In this document: positions 32,075 to 40,791 of the stretch, piece by piece
How the letters are laid out: each line of letters opens with the position of its first letter
Numbering within the stretch: position 1 is the first letter of the stretch
Origin: JAWCLZ01 sp038850275
Lineage (GTDB): Archaea > Halobacteriota > JAWCLZ01
Direction of reading: 5' to 3'
Length of the DNA stretch: 43,365 nucleotides
Assembly: GCA_038850275.1 (NCBI GenBank)
Contig: JAWCLZ010000011.1
Location: forward strand, 1 to 43,365
The notes under the pieces: generated by a model
What the model was told of the DNA's origin: nothing
Seen by the model: the letters and a program-made list of their open reading frames with translations, nothing else
The model's database searches: none
Program-made: the position numbers and the translations under genes

Positions 32075-32860
32075 GGTGCTGTTAACTTTGCATCACCTCC
32101 TTGTAATATGTGTAGGGTGTTTCTCCTTCTAGGCTCATATGGCTTCGAATACGATTATAGAAGAAAACGAAGGCATAGAGCCAGTTGAATACGTGCTCGA
32201 AGCATTTTTTATGAGGAAAATAAATGTCAAAACCTCTTAATCTATCTTTTAAGGTTTCATACTATCGCTCGATATAGTTGCGAATATCTCCAGAAACCAC
32301 TCGATATCGAATTCCTAACCTTTGGAGGGCAGCTGGATACCAATGACCACCATCTATAATCACAACCTCTGAAGGCCTACCATATAGCGTGATCATTGTT
32401 TTGAAAAAGTTAAAAGTGGCAAGATAATTCCTAATTGGAAAGAGGTCAAAATAAATGATTCTCTTGCTCTCGGGACAAATTGCCGCGTAGAGGTAGAACT
32501 GAGTTCTACCGATCTTTATGCAAGTTTCATCCACCACAATCGTAGAAGGCATATCTCCATTATCGAGGAATGTAATAGGCTTAATCTTCTTTCCAAATCT
32601 CTGAAACCACTTCCAAATAGCAACGTGAGAAATCTCGATACCGAGATAGACGAGAATATCTCTAACTGCTCTAAATGAAAGCCCTTTCAAGTAGAGCAAT
32701 ATCCCAAACTGCACAACTTCAATAGCTGTTCTTTCACGCACAACAAAATCCTTATCATCAAACAACTCACAATACTCAAGTAAACCTAAGGTGTTCAATT
32801 TCCATCCCCAAATGGAATTGTATACCTTAGGTTTTATAAAAAACTAAAGTTAACACCACC
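32075..32860 (-). mobile_element. IS6-like insertion sequence, 786 bp
   Basis: Terminal inverted repeats GGTGCTGTTAACTTT (32075-32089) and, on the other strand, GGTGGTGTTAACTTT (32846-32860) match at 14 of 15 bases and enclose a single transposase gene, the size and layout of the IS6 family. Flanking octamers GTGAAAAG (32067-32074) and GTCTCAAG (32861-32868) match at only five of eight, so no clean target duplication remains. Confidence 0.85.
32082..32798 (-). pseudogene. IS6-like DDE transposase interrupted by one amber codon
   Basis: From TTG 32798 the frame runs 178 codons to TAG (32262-32264) and then, in the same frame, 59 more codons to TAA (32082-32084) inside the left terminal repeat, 238 residues in all. 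A helix-turn-helix-like start (LSFRAVRDILVYLGIEISHVAIWKWFQ) precedes the catalytic residues: the first Asp in VVDETCIKI, the second in VIIDGG and the Glu in NYIER, directly before the amber codon. After it the sequence YETLKDRLRGFDIYFPHKK and FFYNRIRSHMSLEGETPY is typical of the family end. A single nonsense mutation with no other lesion suggests recent inactivation. Confidence 0.85.
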
Positions 32861-33285
32861 GTCTCAAGGTTCAATTATTGCGAGTAATCCCTGTCAGATA
32901 ACCTATAGCAGGCTATACGTCCTTTTCCCTTAAGCAGCCTTTCAACTTCGCTAATATTTCTCCAAATTAACTTCAGGGAGGTTAAAAGCAGCTATAGCTA
33001 AAAAAAGACATCAAAATAAGGATCCCTTTATCAGTTTAAATAAGGACTAATAATGTCCTCAAATTCTCATCGGAATTCACTCTATCATATATTTCTTTTC
33101 TAAACAATTTCTTTTTTAAACATCTTTTCACTAATCACTACTCTCCTTTTAAATTATAAGAGCTGGCGAATATTTGCTTTATGCTTTTAGTTTTTCTATC
33201 CTTTGCCTCAAGATTTCCTTTAAAGCTTTAAAGCGGTCAATTCAAGCAAAGCTATAAAAATCTAAAGGGATTGATTAGACATTGA
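32861..33285. other. Intergenic region without intact gene, possible decayed coding pieces
   Basis: No intact gene is seen in these 425 bases. Minus-strand fragments have protein-like composition: DRFKALKEILRQRIEKLKA ending at a TAA (33179-33181), and near 33060-33145 pieces such as EKMFKKEIV and IYDRVNSDENLRTLLVL broken by stops and frame changes, reminiscent of the end of an MNT protein. The resemblance is weak. Confidence 0.3.
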
Positions 33286-34185
33286 ATGAAAGATAAGGTC
33301 TGCATTTTAATACCCACTTTAAATGAGGTGCAAACCATCGCTAGTGTGGTGGGGAAATTCAAGGCACTGGGCTTTAACGATATACTTGTTATCGATGGAA
33401 ATAGCACGGATGGCACTAGGGAGGCTGCGGCTAAAGCTGGAGCTAGAGTGATGGTGCAGCGGGGTAAGGGGAAGGGCTTAGCCTTGCAGCAGGGATTTGA
33501 GATTATTGAGAAGGATGTGATTGTTTTAATAGATGGAGATGGCACTTATGAGCCAGTTGAAGTGGAGCGCTTGCTTGCTCCAATTTATAGAGGCGAGGCT
33601 GAGCATGTGATTGGCAATCGCTTTGCAAACTATGAAGCGAGTGCTTTTACGCGGTTGAATCTCTTTGGCAATAAAATGCTGAATAAGATATTTGGAATGG
33701 GATATGGAGTTTGGCTTAATGATATTCTCTCGGGCTATAGAGCTATTACTAAGAAATGCGTGCGAGAGCTGGAGTTGAATAAAATGGGCTTTGAAATTGA
33801 AGCCGAGATCACTGCTGAAACCGTTAAGAAGAACTTCGCTATCGCAGAGGTTCCCATTACTTATTATGCGCGAGCAAAAGGCGCTACTAAACTTCATCCC
33901 CTGCGTGATGGTTTAAAAATAGCTCTCACAATCTATGGCTTAGCTAGGATGTATAATCCCATTTTTTACTTTGGCTTGCTCGGGGCAATTTTTGTTTTAA
34001 GCGGCACCGCTGTGGGTATCTATGTGGTTAGCGAGTGGCTAAAGGGAATAACTCGCATTCCAATGACTATTTTCTCCACGCTTTTAATCATTTTAGGCTT
34101 TCAAATGTTTGTATTTGCATTTTTAAGCGATTTATATGTTAGACTTCACCGCGAATTAATTCGCGAGATTAAGAAAAGTAGATAA
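33286..34185 (+). CDS. Family 2 glycosyltransferase, AglJ/dolichyl-phosphate sugar synthase-like
   Basis: The 299-residue protein has a GT-A domain (LIPTLNEVQTIASVV at the start, ILVIDGNSTDGT, VLIDGDGTY as the DxD region, GNRFANYEASAFTRLN, DILSGYRAITKKCV) and two C-terminal membrane segments (FYFGLLGAIFVLSGTAVGIYVV and IFSTLLIILGFQMFVFAFL). This is the layout of archaeal S-layer N-glycosylation transferases such as AglJ, which load the first sugar on dolichyl phosphate. It has its own start at ATG 33286. It fits with the epimerase, nucleotidylyltransferases and glmS that follow. Confidence 0.88.
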   Translation: MKDKVCILIPTLNEVQTIASVVGKFKALGFNDILVIDGNSTDGTREAAAKAGARVMVQRGKGKGLALQQGFEIIEKDVIVLIDGDGTYEPVEVERLLAPIYRGEAEHVIGNRFANYEASAFTRLNLFGNKMLNKIFGMGYGVWLNDILSGYRAITKKCVRELELNKMGFEIEAEITAETVKKNFAIAEVPITYYARAKGATKLHPLRDGLKIALTIYGLARMYNPIFYFGLLGAIFVLSGTAVGIYVVSEWLKGITRIPMTIFSTLLIILGFQMFVFAFLSDLYVRLHRELIREIKKSR

Positions 34186-34195
34186 TAGATGAAAT

Positions 34196-34606
34196 CTATG
34201 CTATGCTGGCAATGTCAATCCTCTTAATTTTTTCCAAATTATCAAAGTGGGTGTCATCAGTAACGATCACTCCAACTTTATTCTTGATTATTGTGGTGCA
34301 ATGGATGGCATCTCCGAGCTTTTAACCTCTTTCCATCATCATTGAAATTGACTTCTGAAGGGTATCTGATTCAAGGGGGCAATAAGATAATTCCAAAATC
34401 CAGTACTCTGCTTAATATGGTGGAGATCTTCGTTTCTGGTTCTTTTATGCCCCTCAAAAAAGCATAAACTTCTACTATCATGTAAACTGCATGAAGGCAA
34501 TTTCCTCTCCCCTAGCGATTGCCTCGAGATATTTTCAAGCAGCACCCCCTAATCGCTTGTCCCCTATTAGGTGATGGATAATCACATTTGAGTCGATATA
34601 CCTCAA
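34196..34606 (-). pseudogene. Decayed VapC (PIN domain) toxin gene
   Basis: Read piecewise, the minus strand gives RYIDSNVIIHHLIGD, then EAIARGEEIAFMQF, then MIVEVYAFLRGIKEPE, then KLGDAIHCTTIIKNKVG and VTDDTHFDNL, i.e. the four PIN acidic residues (Asp, Glu, Asp, Asp) in order. The frame is broken by a TGA after GGAA, a frameshift after MQFT, another near LLPP, and a TAA before KLGD. With at least four lesions this is real decay, not sequencing error. It follows the broken antitoxin gene by six bases. Confidence 0.8.
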
Positions 34607-34612
34607 TTCTTT

Positions 34613-34848
34613 CTATTCCTTGCCAACTGCTTCAAAGCCTTTCGCTATGGCTTCTTCAATCGAGCCTTTAAATTTTACAATCCCGAAAGTTTTTCTAATT
34701 GCCTTAACATCGCCTCGGCGGGGGTATATTACTGCCTTACCATTTTCAACTTGAATTTTACTTCATCACCTACTTTAATTGCAAGTTTCTCTCTTACATC
34801 TCGAGGGATAACCACCATGTATTTCTCGTGAACCTTTACCTTTGTCAT
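34613..34848 (-). pseudogene. Frameshifted VapB/AbrB-type antitoxin gene
   Basis: From ATG 34848 the frame reads MTKVKVHEKYMVVIPRDVRE and KLAIKVGDEVK, the SpoVT-AbrB swapped-hairpin fold. It then slips in a short A-run and hits TAA at 34729. Adding one A restores KIQVENGKAVIYPRRGDVKA and FKGSIEEAIAKGFEAVGKE to a TAG at 34613-34615, about 80 residues in total. It sits directly before the decayed vapC. Confidence 0.8.
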
Positions 34849-34880
34849 AATATCTTGTTATTGTTAAACGTTTATCGTTA

Positions 34881-35816
34881 TTATACTATAGATAGCAGTT
34901 CTCTCGCGGTTAACTTCACTGCTTCTTCTGAGCTATATTTAGGCTTCCAGCCCAAGTGCTTTAGCCTTGTGCAATCTAGGAACATATAGGGTACATCTCC
35001 CCTCCAGCCTCTCTTACTACCTGTGTATTTGAAATTTGGCTTTAGATTCATTTCTTCGCAAACAATCTCAGCTATTCGCTTGACCTTTATGGTATCGCTT
35101 GAGCCTATGTTGAAGATATTTAGCCTTTCCCTAGCTTTCAATCCAGAGAACATTGCATCTATGCAGTCCTCTATATAGATATAGGACTTGGTTTGATTGC
35201 CATCTCCTAGGATTTCAAGCACTCTTGAATTTGCCTTCAATTTATTTATAAAATCATATATAACTCCGTGAGTACTGCGCTTTCCAATTACATTTGCAAA
35301 TCTATATATCCAAGCTTGAATGTCAAAGGTATGCACATAAGCCGCTATAAGTGCTTCGCAAGCTAGCTTTGAGGCGCCATAGAGTGAGATTGGAATCATT
35401 GGAGCATAATCCTCAGGAGTTGGTATTTGCTTAGCCTCTCCATAAACAGTTGAAGTAGAAGTGAATATTATTTTTTTAACATTATTTTTCCTCATCGCTT
35501 CCAGCACATTATATGTTGCAATTACATTTTGCTCTAAGTGAACCTTGGTATCTTTAATGCCAATTCTAACATCTGGATTCGCAGCTAAATGCCAGACTTC
35601 TTCAACCCCTTTGAAGTAATCACTGCTTTTTTTATATAATAAATCAGTTTGAATGAATTTAAAGCTCTTTTTCCTCAAATGCCGGCTTATAAATTCCCTC
35701 CTTCCAGTGCTTAAATTGTCAATCGCAATTATATTTTTCTCCATTTCCGCAAGTCGATCTACAACGTGAGAGCCTATAAAACCAGCTCCACCAGTAACCA
35801 ATACTTTCTTAGACAT
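34881..35816 (-). CDS. NAD-dependent sugar epimerase/dehydratase (UDP-glucose 4-epimerase-like)
   Basis: This is an extended short-chain dehydrogenase of 311 residues: GGAGFIGSHV near residue 10 for NAD, DNLSTGRREF, and STSTVYGE with the catalytic YGASKLACE (YxxxK). The C-terminal SKRGWRGDVPYMFLDCTRLKHLGWKP is common in GalE/Gne-type enzymes. The substrate (UDP-Glc/Gal or GlcNAc/GalNAc) is not determined. ATG 35816 is preferred over the upstream TTG-like extension, since AGGAG lies seven bases before it and the Rossmann motif begins there. It lies four bases after the nucleotidylyltransferase stop. Confidence 0.88.
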   Translation of the reverse strand: MSKKVLVTGGAGFIGSHVVDRLAEMEKNIIAIDNLSTGRREFISRHLRKKSFKFIQTDLLYKKSSDYFKGVEEVWHLAANPDVRIGIKDTKVHLEQNVIATYNVLEAMRKNNVKKIIFTSTSTVYGEAKQIPTPEDYAPMIPISLYGASKLACEALIAAYVHTFDIQAWIYRFANVIGKRSTHGVIYDFINKLKANSRVLEILGDGNQTKSYIYIEDCIDAMFSGLKARERLNIFNIGSSDTIKVKRIAEIVCEEMNLKPNFKYTGSKRGWRGDVPYMFLDCTRLKHLGWKPKYSSEEAVKLTARELLSIV

Positions 35817-35820
35817 GAAA

Positions 35821-37044
35821 TTACTCCTTGACCACGCTATTGCTGGCAATCTCCCCCTTCACAAATACCCCTGGGCCTATTATTACACGCTCTCCTATAA
35901 CCGCGCCAGCGTTTATCATGCTATTAATTCCAGTGTGCACTTTATCCCCAATTATCCCTCCTAACTTGCGACGCTTTGAATCAATCACTCTACCCTCAAT
36001 GCTAACCTTAATATTCCTCTCATCAAACCTAAGATTTGCTATTATGGTTCCCGCGCCTAAATTCACATTCTCCCCAATTATGCTATCTCCAACATAGCTC
36101 AAGTGCCCAATATGCGTGCCATTCATTACTATTGAGTTTTTAACCTCAACTGCGTGGCCAATTTTAACTTTATTACCAATAACTGTATTCGGGCGAATGT
36201 AGCAATTCGGACCAATTTCACTTTTCTCTCCAATTATAGCTGGGCCAATTATATAAGCTCCATCTCTCAATATACTATCTCTACCAAGCAAGATATTCCC
36301 CTTAATCGTGGCTCTAGGCTCAACTTCTCCCTCTATTTTTCTCTTTATTTCTGGCATTAAAAGCTCATTGGCACGCAGCAAGTCCCAGGGATAGGTTAAA
36401 TCGATCCAAGAATTTGTTTTTAGTAATTTCACTTCTCTACCTGAATCAATTAAATATTGAATTGAATCAGTAATTTCATATTCCCCCCTCTGAGAAAGAG
36501 GAGTTTTATTTATAGCTTTAAAAATCTCAGAGGTAAAGATATATACCCCTGCATTTACTAGTTTGGAAGATAAGTGAGGGGATTTCTCCACTATTCTTCT
36601 AACTCTGCCATTGCTAGCTTCAATAACTCCAAATCCCCCTGGATTTTCAACTTCACTTGCGAGAAGCACTATTTTTTTGCTTTTCATTAGCTTTTTAATA
36701 TCCCTTGAGCTGAAAATTCCATCGCTATTTAGCACTAGAAATCTCTCCTCACTCGCTATTACATCCTCAGCAGCGGCAATTGCATGCGCAGTGCCAAGCT
36801 GCTTAATTTGATCCACATATTCAATATTAACCCCCAATTCCTCCCCTGCTTTGAAATAGCGCTTTATAGAATCCCCGCGATAGCCTACCACGATTATAAA
36901 ATCCTTCACTCCCGCTTTCACTGCATTTTTTAAAACGAGTTCTAAAACTGGCTTGCCCATAACTGGAAGCATTGCCTTTGGCCTGGAAAGAGTAAGCGGG
37001 CGCATTCTCTTTCCCTCTCCAGCTGCAAGTATAAGAGCCTTCAT
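35821..37044 (-). CDS. Bifunctional sugar-1-phosphate nucleotidylyltransferase/acetyltransferase (GlmU-like)
   Basis: The 407-residue protein has an N-terminal nucleotidyltransferase domain (LAAGEGKRMRPLTLSRPKAMLP at residues 6-27 in sections, LNSDGIFSS, GVYIFTSE) and a C-terminal left-handed beta-helix. The helix keeps the acetyltransferase signature NGTHIGHLSYVGDS and GENVNLGAGTIIANLRF, as in GlmU-type enzymes that acetylate GlcN-1-P before UTP transfer. ATG 37044 is chosen over GTG 37047. It leads the epimerase gene and is divergent from a paralogue 99 bases away. Confidence 0.9.
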   Translation of the reverse strand: MKALILAAGEGKRMRPLTLSRPKAMLPVMGKPVLELVLKNAVKAGVKDFIIVVGYRGDSIKRYFKAGEELGVNIEYVDQIKQLGTAHAIAAAEDVIASEERFLVLNSDGIFSSRDIKKLMKSKKIVLLASEVENPGGFGVIEASNGRVRRIVEKSPHLSSKLVNAGVYIFTSEIFKAINKTPLSQRGEYEITDSIQYLIDSGREVKLLKTNSWIDLTYPWDLLRANELLMPEIKRKIEGEVEPRATIKGNILLGRDSILRDGAYIIGPAIIGEKSEIGPNCYIRPNTVIGNKVKIGHAVEVKNSIVMNGTHIGHLSYVGDSIIGENVNLGAGTIIANLRFDERNIKVSIEGRVIDSKRRKLGGIIGDKVHTGINSMINAGAVIGERVIIGPGVFVKGEIASNSVVKE

Positions 37045-37143
37045 CACAAATTAATATAACCTTAGAACTACAAAAAGCCTTAGCTCATCATCACGCCATA
37101 ATTTTAATACTCAAGTGATTATATTGATAAGAGGTGAATATAT

Positions 37144-38358
37144 TTGAAGGCAGTAATTTTAGCCGCCGGTGAAGGCACCCGCTGCCGCCCTCTCACATTG
37201 CTTCGCTCAAAAGTCATGCTTCCAATTGCAAATAAACCCATTTTGGAGCACGTGATTCAAGCTCTAATTGAATGTGGAATTAAGGATATTGTGATGGTGG
37301 TGGGATATAAGAAGGAGAGAATCATGGATTACTTCGAAGATGGCAAGCGCTGGGATGTGAATATTGAATACGTTGTTCAACCTCAGCAGCTTGGAACTGC
37401 ACATGCGATAAAGCACGCTGAAAATAAAGTTGAAGGTCAATTTCTAGTGCTTAATGGAGATAACTTAATTGAAGCCAGGGCAATTAAGGATCTGCTAAGC
37501 AGTGCAGATGGAGATATATCTATTCTTGCAGTGGTGAGAGAGAATGTTGCGGATTATGGCGTGCTCATAGTTGATGAGAAAAAAGTTATTAAGATAATTG
37601 AAAAACCTAAAACAAGCGTTAGTCGCTATGTTAACACAGGTGTTTATCTCCTCAATGAAGAGATTTTTAAGGGGATAGAAAAAACTAAGGCAAGTGAAGA
37701 TGGAGAATTCGGTATCACTTCAACCATTGCACAGATGATCGAGAGCAGATATAAAGTTAGTTATGTTAAAACCAATGCCCTCTGGCTTGACGTGGTTTAT
37801 CCATGGGATTTGATTGATGTTAATGCAATGATTTTGCAGGGTAGATCTAGAAAGAGGATTTCTGAAAAGGCTAGGATAGAGGAAAAAGTAGTGATAGCGG
37901 GCGAGGTTGAAATTGGCGAGAACACCGTGATTTACTCCAATTCCTGTATCATTGGTCCTACGGTTATTGGCGATAACTGCGAGATTGGACCCAGCGCGGT
38001 GATTCAATCTTGTTCAAGCATTGGGAATAACGTTACCATAAAGCCCTTCTCCCAGATTGAAAATAGCATTATAATGAATGGAGTTGAAATTGGATCCCAC
38101 GCGAGCATTATTAATTCAATAATTGGCGAGAACACAGTGATTCGCGCCCATTTCTCCACCGAATATGGAAAGAATGTGAAGGTTGAAATTGGAGAGGGAC
38201 TGAGATATTTCAAAGATATAGGTGCAATTGTGGGGGAGAATTGCGATTTAGGTACAAATATACTGATAAAAGCAGGGAAGATACTGGGAGTAAACTGCAG
38301 GGTTGACTCAGGCAAGATAATCTCCAGCAATATAGAGAGCAATTCAATTGTGATGTGA
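37144..38358 (+). CDS. Sugar-1-phosphate nucleotidylyltransferase paralogue with altered beta-helix
   Basis: The 404-residue protein matches its divergent neighbour in the nucleotidyltransferase domain (LAAGEGTRCRPLTLLRSKVMLP in sections, LNGDNLIEA, GVYLLNEEIFKG). In the beta-helix the GHLSYVGD and GAGT motifs are replaced by IGSHASIINSIIGENTVIRAH and LGTNILIKAGKIL, so acetyltransferase activity is doubtful and it may be a plain nucleotidylyltransferase. TTG 37144 is the start, with GAGGTGA (37131-37137) correctly placed. glmS follows after six bases, indicating an operon. Confidence 0.88.
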   Translation: MKAVILAAGEGTRCRPLTLLRSKVMLPIANKPILEHVIQALIECGIKDIVMVVGYKKERIMDYFEDGKRWDVNIEYVVQPQQLGTAHAIKHAENKVEGQFLVLNGDNLIEARAIKDLLSSADGDISILAVVRENVADYGVLIVDEKKVIKIIEKPKTSVSRYVNTGVYLLNEEIFKGIEKTKASEDGEFGITSTIAQMIESRYKVSYVKTNALWLDVVYPWDLIDVNAMILQGRSRKRISEKARIEEKVVIAGEVEIGENTVIYSNSCIIGPTVIGDNCEIGPSAVIQSCSSIGNNVTIKPFSQIENSIIMNGVEIGSHASIINSIIGENTVIRAHFSTEYGKNVKVEIGEGLRYFKDIGAIVGENCDLGTNILIKAGKILGVNCRVDSGKIISSNIESNSIVM

Positions 38359-38364
38359 AATAGA

Positions 38365-40188
38365 ATGTGCGGTATAATTGGCTATATAGGTGAAAAACAA
38401 GCTGCCCCCATACTCTTAGATTCACTGAAAAGACTTGAATATAGAGGCTATGATTCCGTTGGAATCGCAGTTTTCAATGAAAAAATAGTTTGCTATAAAA
38501 CCGAAGGTGAGCTTGAAAAACTCGTGAAAAAGGTGCCTCCTGATTTAAATGGCACTGTTGGAATTGGCCACACTCGATGGGCAACTCACGGCAGACCTTC
38601 AACTGCTAATGCCCATCCCCACTTGGATTGCTCGGGTAAAATTGCAGTGGTGCATAATGGAATTATTGAGAATTACTATGAACTTAAAGAGGAATTGATA
38701 AAAAAAGGACATAAATTTAACTCAGAAACCGATACCGAAGTATTAGCGCATTTAATAGAGGAAAACTACAATGGGAGCCTTATTCAAGCTCTTAGAAATT
38801 CTATTTCCAGAGTTTCAGGTTCTTTCGCAGTTGCAGTGCTATGCAGCTTGGAGCCAGAGGTAATACTCGCTGCGAGGAAGGATAATCCATTGATCCTTGG
38901 CCTCGGGGAGAATGAGAATTTCATTGCCAGTGATATACCCGCGATTTTGAAGTATACGCGCAAAATGATTTTCCTTGACAATGAGGAAATGGCAGTGGTG
39001 AAGAAGCAAGAGGTAAAAATTACTACATTTCAAGGCATGGAGGTGGAAAAAGAAGTTCAATATATAACTTGGGATATTAAAGCCGCGGAGAAAGCAGGCT
39101 ATGAGCATTTCATGCTAAAAGAAATATATGAGCAGCCTAAAGCTGCAGTTGAAACAATCGCTGGTAGAATCTCGGAGTACGAGGGAAAGATAGTTTTGGA
39201 GGAAATGGGCTTGAGTGAGAGAACCATAAGTGCTCTAGAGCATATAATAATCGTGGGCTGCGGGACTTCTTACAATGCCGCTTGCTTGGGGAAATATTTG
39301 CTTTCAAAATTCGCTAGAATACCAGTGGGTGTAGAAGTTGCCTCGGAGTTTAGATATTCAGATCCAGCTATCGCGGAGAGAACACTAGTGATCGGAATTT
39401 CCCAATCAGGGGAAACCGCTGATACCTTAGCAGCAATTAGAGAAGCTAAAGCAAGAGGGTGTAAAACGCTTGCAATTACCAACGTAGTTGGGAGTTCTAT
39501 AACTAGGGAAGCAGATGGCTTGCTCTATATACGCGCTGGGCCTGAGATAGGCGTGGCTGCTACCAAAACTTTCACTGCTCAAATAATCGCGCTATATTTA
39601 CTCGCGATACATTTCGGATTAGTGCGCTACTGCCTCACCTCAGCTGAGGCAAAGCGATTAATAGCAAGTTTAAAGCAAATTCCGAGGGAGATAAAAAAAG
39701 TTCTGGATAATGCTGGGGAAATAGCAGAAATAGCGGCTTTGTTTGAGCACGCTAAAGCTTGTTTTTTCATCGGCCGAAATTTAAACTATCCCATAGCCCT
39801 TGAAGGCGCTCTTAAAATGAAGGAGATCTCTTACATTCCCAGCGATTCCTACGCAGCGGGTGAATTGAAACACGGCCCACTTGCACTCTTGAGTAAAGAT
39901 GTACCTGTGGTTGCCATTGCAACTAAAAATGCAACTTATGAAAAAATGCTTAGCAATATTCGAGAGGTAAAAGCTAGAGATGCGCCTGTAATTGCAATTG
40001 CAAATATAGGGGATATGGATATTGAAAAATTCGTTGATCGAGTGATAAGAGTACCTGAGGTAAGCGAGGAATTAAGTCCAATTCTCTCAGCAGTTGTGGT
40101 TCAGCTCCTTGCTTATTTTACCGCTAGGAAAAAAGGCTGCTCTATAGATAAACCTAGGCACCTTGCTAAAAGCGTGACAGTGGAGTGA
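38365..40188 (+). CDS. glmS: Glutamine--fructose-6-phosphate aminotransferase
   Basis: GlmS makes glucosamine-6-phosphate from fructose-6-phosphate and glutamine, the entry to UDP-GlcNAc. The 607-residue protein has Cys2 exposed after the Met (MCGIIGYIG), glutaminase motifs (GHTRWATHGRPSTANAHPH, GSFAVAVL), two SIS domains (GCGTSYNAACLGK, ISQSGETADTLAA, GVAATKTFTAQ, LKHGPLALL) and the C-terminal DKPRHLAKSVTVE. It is immediately downstream of the nucleotidylyltransferase gene, so the pair links hexosamine formation to nucleotide activation. No GlmM is visible in the window. Confidence 0.97.
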   Translation: MCGIIGYIGEKQAAPILLDSLKRLEYRGYDSVGIAVFNEKIVCYKTEGELEKLVKKVPPDLNGTVGIGHTRWATHGRPSTANAHPHLDCSGKIAVVHNGIIENYYELKEELIKKGHKFNSETDTEVLAHLIEENYNGSLIQALRNSISRVSGSFAVAVLCSLEPEVILAARKDNPLILGLGENENFIASDIPAILKYTRKMIFLDNEEMAVVKKQEVKITTFQGMEVEKEVQYITWDIKAAEKAGYEHFMLKEIYEQPKAAVETIAGRISEYEGKIVLEEMGLSERTISALEHIIIVGCGTSYNAACLGKYLLSKFARIPVGVEVASEFRYSDPAIAERTLVIGISQSGETADTLAAIREAKARGCKTLAITNVVGSSITREADGLLYIRAGPEIGVAATKTFTAQIIALYLLAIHFGLVRYCLTSAEAKRLIASLKQIPREIKKVLDNAGEIAEIAALFEHAKACFFIGRNLNYPIALEGALKMKEISYIPSDSYAAGELKHGPLALLSKDVPVVAIATKNATYEKMLSNIREVKARDAPVIAIANIGDMDIEKFVDRVIRVPEVSEELSPILSAVVVQLLAYFTARKKGCSIDKPRHLAKSVTVE

Positions 40189-40214
40189 AAAAAAGTAAAA
40201 GTTAAGGTAAAAAG

Positions 40215-40790
40215 CTATAGCGGTAAATTCCAGAGGGGATACCACTTCTCAAGCTCTGCTTCCACAGGTAATTCTTTTTCCATTGCAGCTTTGAGTTTAA
40301 ACTCCATTGAACTATCCCGCTGCTTTTTAGCTTCAGAAAGCGGAATGAATGGATAGAATTTACCTTGCTTGTAGCTATATATCCAGTAAACTGCTCTTCC
40401 CGCTTGATTTTTGAATTTGAAAACCGCGCATAAAATGCGATCTTGAAATCCACCTTCAATGAGGCTCTGGCTCAGCATATGAATTGTGGTAACTAGGTCT
40501 TCGAAGTCTTTATCCTCAAGGATTATCCAGAGATAGTTATATTCATCCCTCAATGCTTTATAATTTGTACCCGTGGTCTTAGCCGCTAGCTCCAGCAGGG
40601 ATTTTAATTCCCTTTCGATTTCAGAGAACCTCGCGGATTCCACGGGTTTGATGCAAATACCTGCTTTTCCTTCGCATTTAAGTTCCAATTTGCTTTCAAG
40701 AGTAATGCAAGCTGTTGAGATCGCGAAAAGCTGATCTAGTTTAGGCCTGCTCTGATTATGGCGTGCAAAAAGGGCATTGAAGAGGCCCAT
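40215..40790 (-). CDS. pspAB: PspA-associated protein PspAB
   Basis: The 191-residue protein begins MGLFNALFARHNQSRPKLDQLFAIS and matches archaeal PspAB proteins, cytoplasmic partners of PspA often encoded next to htpX. It has no membrane segment; it has an alpha/beta pattern with AVFKFKNQAGRAVYWIYSYKQGKFYPFIP and a C-terminal EKWYPLWNL. ATG 40790 follows the htpX stop by one base, and AGGAG lies eight bases upstream. A role in envelope-stress response is inferred from the family and the htpX neighbour. Confidence 0.75.
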   Translation of the reverse strand: MGLFNALFARHNQSRPKLDQLFAISTACITLESKLELKCEGKAGICIKPVESARFSEIERELKSLLELAAKTTGTNYKALRDEYNYLWIILEDKDFEDLVTTIHMLSQSLIEGGFQDRILCAVFKFKNQAGRAVYWIYSYKQGKFYPFIPLSEAKKQRDSSMEFKLKAAMEKELPVEAELEKWYPLWNLPL

Positions 40791-40791
40791 T

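Noticed and set aside
32262..32264. UAG as pyrrolysine codon in the transposase
   Set aside because: Several genes in the window end normally at TAG, and no pyl genes or downstream signal are visible; a nonsense mutation is simpler. Kept only as an option.
32067..32868. Clean 8-bp target duplication of the IS
   Set aside because: Flanking octamers match at only five of eight positions, so the duplication is absent or decayed.
33095..33245. Remnant MNT C-terminus upstream of the glycosyltransferase
   Set aside because: Pieces such as EKMFKKEIV are suggestive, but too short and broken to assign; noted only in the intergenic entry.
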